Positions 61,551 through 64,000 of a DNA stretch of 64,000 nucleotides are shown here, one piece after another. This DNA is from JAJXXT01 sp963764465 (lineage in GTDB: Bacteria; Pseudomonadota; Alphaproteobacteria; Acetobacterales; Acetobacteraceae). Location of the stretch: assembly GCA_963764465.1 (NCBI GenBank), contig CAVXSO010000007.1, positions 372,001 to 436,000 on the forward strand, read 5' to 3'. Below the pieces are notes generated by a model that did no database searches, was not told the origin of the DNA, and saw only the letters and a program-made list of their open reading frames with translations. The stretch's first letter is position 1, and each line of letters opens with the position of its first letter. A program made the position numbers and the translations under genes.

Positions 61551-63300
61551 GCGAGAGTTCGCGCAGGCGCGTGGGGGGAATCTCGGCGGGGGCGCCCATC
61601 ATCAGATCCTCGCCCTGCTGGTTGAGCGGGAACAGAATCACCTCACGAATGTTCGGCTCGTCCGCCAGCAGCATGACGATGCGGTCGATCCCCGGCGCCG
61701 AGCCACCATGCGGCGGCGCGCCGTAGCGGAACGCGTTCAGCATGCCGCCAAACCGCGCCTCCACGTCCGCCGCGGTATAGCCCGCGATCTCGAACGCCTT
61801 GACCATGATGTCCGGCCGATGGTTGCGGATGGCACCCGATGACAATTCGATACCGTTACAAACGATGTCGTACTGATACGCCTTGATCGTCAGCGGGTCC
61901 TGCGTCTCCAGCGCCGCGAGACCGCCCTGCGGCATGGAGAACGGGTTGTGGCTGAAATCCACGCGCCCGGTCTCCTCGTTGATCTCGTACATCGGGAAAT
62001 CGGTGATCCAGCAGAAGCGGAACGCATCAGGCTCGACGAGACCGAGATCCTCGCCCAGCTTCGTGCGCACCTTGCCGGCGAACTTCGCCGTGTCCTCCTC
62101 CTTGCCCGCGGCGAAGAACACCGCGTCCCCCGCCTTGAGCCCGCAGGCGGCACGGATCGCCTCCGCCCGTTCCGCCTCCAGGTTGCGAGCGATCGGCCCC
62201 TTCGGCCCCTCGGTCTCGAACTGGATATAGCCGAGCCCGCCGGCACCTTCCTCGCGCGCCCACTCGTTGAGCTTGTCGAAGAAGCTACGCGGATTGCCCG
62301 CTGCCCCCGGCGCCGGAATCGCGCGCACCACGCCACCACCCGCCGCAATCCTGGCAAACAGCCCGAAGCCGGAACCAGCGAAATGCTCCGTCACGTCCGT
62401 GATCCTGAGCGGGTTGCGCAGGTCCGGCTTGTCGGAGCCGTAGGTGAGCAGCGCCTCGGCATAGGGGATCCGCGGGAACCGCCCCTTTGTCACGGCGCGG
62501 CCGTTGGCGAATTCCTCGAACACGCCCGCGATCACCGGCTCGATCGTTTCGAACACGTCTTCCTGCGTCACGAAGCTCATTTCGAAGTCGAGCTGATAGA
62601 ACTCGCCGGGGGAACGGTCGGCCCGGCTCGCCTCGTCACGAAAGCACGGTGCGATCTGAAAATAGCGGTCGAAGCCCGCGACCATCGCCAGCTGCTTGAA
62701 CTGCTGCGGTGCCTGCGGCAGCGCATAGAACTTGCCCGGGTGCAGCCGCGCCGGCACCAGGAAGTCGCGCGCGCCCTCCGGCGAGGAGGCAGTCAGGATC
62801 GGCGTCTGGAACTCGGTGAAGCCCTGCTCGATCATCCGCCGGCGGATCGAGGCGATCACCTGCGCGCGCAGCATGATGTTGCGGTGCACGCGCTCGCGGC
62901 GCAGGTCGATGAAGCGATATTTCAGCCTGATCTCGTCGGGGAAGCGCTCCTCGCCCGCCACCTGCATCGGCAGCACCTCGGCCGCGGACTGCACCTCCAG
63001 GCTCTCGGCGCGCAGCTCCACCTCGCCCGTCGGCAGCTTCGGGTTCACCGTGCCCTCGGCGCGCGCCACCACGATGCCGGTCACCGTGATCACGCTTTCC
63101 ACGCGCACCTGCTCGGCGGCGGCAAAGGCCGGTGTGCCGGCGGCGAACACGCATTGCGTGATGCCGTAATGGTCGCGCAGGTCAATGAACAGCAGCCCGC
63201 CATGGTCGCGCCGGGCGTGCACCCAGCCGGAAAGCCGGGCCGGCTTGCCGGCATCGGATGCGCGCAGTGCGGCGCAGGTATGGGTGCGGTAGGCGTGCAT
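61525..63300 (-). CDS. aspS: Aspartyl-tRNA synthetase
   Basis: A 591-residue class II synthetase, full bacterial length. An N-terminal OB-fold for the anticodon (LSGWVHARRDHGGLLFIDLR) is followed by LKYRFIDLRRERVHRNIMLR, motif 2 (FQIAPCFRDEASRADRSPGE), a bacterial GAD insertion about residues 290-410 and motif 3 (GGSAPGIDRIVMLLADEPNI). Bacterial and alphaproteobacterial forms are often non-discriminating and also charge tRNA-Asn where the GatCAB route exists; that cannot be settled here. Confidence 0.96.
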   Translation of the reverse strand: MHAYRTHTCAALRASDAGKPARLSGWVHARRDHGGLLFIDLRDHYGITQCVFAAGTPAFAAAEQVRVESVITVTGIVVARAEGTVNPKLPTGEVELRAESLEVQSAAEVLPMQVAGEERFPDEIRLKYRFIDLRRERVHRNIMLRAQVIASIRRRMIEQGFTEFQTPILTASSPEGARDFLVPARLHPGKFYALPQAPQQFKQLAMVAGFDRYFQIAPCFRDEASRADRSPGEFYQLDFEMSFVTQEDVFETIEPVIAGVFEEFANGRAVTKGRFPRIPYAEALLTYGSDKPDLRNPLRITDVTEHFAGSGFGLFARIAAGGGVVRAIPAPGAAGNPRSFFDKLNEWAREEGAGGLGYIQFETEGPKGPIARNLEAERAEAIRAACGLKAGDAVFFAAGKEEDTAKFAGKVRTKLGEDLGLVEPDAFRFCWITDFPMYEINEETGRVDFSHNPFSMPQGGLAALETQDPLTIKAYQYDIVCNGIELSSGAIRNHRPDIMVKAFEIAGYTAADVEARFGGMLNAFRYGAPPHGGSAPGIDRIVMLLADEPNIREVILFPLNQQGEDLMMGAPAEIPPTRLRELSLKIDLPKK

Positions 63301-63422
63301 GGCGGTTACTCGGCTGTTTGGGGGGCTGGTTCTGGGCTGAAACGGGCGGCAAACAAGCCGCCGTCCCCCTGGCTGTCAAGGCAAAGGGTGTCAAGGCCAC
63401 GAAGTGCGGTGTAGGGAAAGCC

Positions 63423-64000
63423 ATGTCCCGGCAAGACCGCCCCACCTTTCCGCCCCCCGTCCTCGTCACCGACACCGCCAGCCTCGCCGCCCTCTGCGAA
63501 CGCCTCGGCCAAGAGCCTATGGTCACGGTGGACACGGAGTTCATGCGCGAGCGCACCTATTGGCCGGAGCTCTGCGTGGTGCAGCTCGGCGGCGCGGCCG
63601 AGACCGCGGTGGTGGACGCGCTGGCGCCGGGGCTTGACCTCGCCCCTCTCGGTGCCCTGCTCGCCAACCGCGCCGTGACCAAGGTCTTCCATGCCGCCCG
63701 CCAGGACATCGAGATCTTCGTCCTCAAATTCGGCACCGTCCCCACCCCGCTGGTCGATACCCAGGTCGCGGCCATGGTGGCCGGCTTCGGCGACCAGGTC
63801 GGCTACGACACGCTGGTCGCGTCCCTCACCGGCGGGCATATCGACAAGTCCCACCGCTTCAGCGACTGGTCCGCACGCCCGCTCTCCCAGGCGCAAATCG
63901 CGTATGCCGCGGCAGACGTGACGCATTTGCGCCTGGTGTACGAGAAGCTGATGGCACGCCTCGCGCGCGACGGCCGCCTCGAGTGGGTGGCCGAGGAAAT
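63423..64000 (+). CDS. rnd: Ribonuclease D, 5' part only
   Basis: About 192 N-terminal codons; the gene continues beyond the right edge. The DEDDy exonuclease domain shows Exo I VTVDTEFMRERTYWPELCVV, Exo II FHAARQDIEIFVL and Exo III YAAADVTHLRLVYE with the catalytic tyrosine. RNase D trims tRNA 3' ends. The ATG at 63423 follows a GGGAAAG stretch and is divergent from aspS. Confidence 0.93.
   Translation, partial: MSRQDRPTFPPPVLVTDTASLAALCERLGQEPMVTVDTEFMRERTYWPELCVVQLGGAAETAVVDALAPGLDLAPLGALLANRAVTKVFHAARQDIEIFVLKFGTVPTPLVDTQVAAMVAGFGDQVGYDTLVASLTGGHIDKSHRFSDWSARPLSQAQIAYAAADVTHLRLVYEKLMARLARDGRLEWVAEE

Overview
The window is high-GC, gene-dense DNA from an alphaproteobacterium, most likely of the Acetobacteraceae/Rhodospirillales. 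Three things point there: the flagellar regulators FlbT and FlaF, the ccmB-ccmA genes divergent from acnA, and two SPINDLY/TPR-type genes directly behind the flagellin genes. The class is fairly sure; the family is inference. There is no rRNA, CRISPR array or intact insertion sequence. Two tRNAs are present, and one has an abnormal anticodon loop.

Layout. (1) 1-13309 is an accessory catabolic module. Two leftward operons, a leftward LysR gene and a rightward aminotransferase are linked by three copies of one promoter design: an ATAAG-N5-CTTAT palindrome, 20 bases, a TTGG-type -35, a 17-base spacer and a -10. One operon encodes biotin carboxylase, a biotin carrier, PxpB/PxpC-type carboxyltransferase-like subunits, a second carrier lacking the biotin lysine, and PxpA (LamB/YcsF). 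The other encodes a short-chain dehydrogenase, a polar amino-acid ABC importer, a PEP-mutase/isocitrate-lyase-family lyase, a second dehydrogenase and a 2-hydroxyacid dehydrogenase. I read this as uptake, biotin/ATP-assisted opening of a lactam or cyclic amide, transamination, reduction and C-C cleavage. The substrate is unknown. (2) 13738-27226 holds tRNA-Lys and a flagellar block (flgL-flgK-flgE leftward; fliK-flgD, flagellin, flbT-flaF, a DUF1217 protein rightward), then three putative flagellin-modification genes.

(3) 27270-44590 is mostly core metabolism: a serine hydrolase, isocitrate lyase with a divergent RamB-like regulator, a DMT exporter, ccmB/ccmA, aconitase, a DUF4412-like protein, aat, an SGNH hydrolase, an OpgC-like membrane protein, aroQ-accB-accC, thiS-thiG and a YihY protein. 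(4) 44591-48968 contains an ornithine/lysine-type decarboxylase behind a structured leader, then a GctA/GctB-like pair and a CaiB/BaiF CoA-transferase. (5) 48984-51708 is psd-pssA and a LysM protein, followed by a deletion or inversion scar made of a truncated cytochrome b561 and a truncated cytochrome c'-like gene facing each other.

(6) 52430-64000 holds a P1-family peptidase, a LOG-family protein, tRNA-Pro, an MFS transporter, a ugpBAEC glycerol-3-phosphate importer with a near-perfect Pho box, apt, a glycosyltransferase, aspS and the start of rnd. The strongest points for a second look are the LysR regulon with its split carboxylase-like lactam system, the 8-base anticodon loop of tRNA-Lys, the decarboxylase leader RNA, the cytochrome scar and an apparent frameshift in the importer ATPase.
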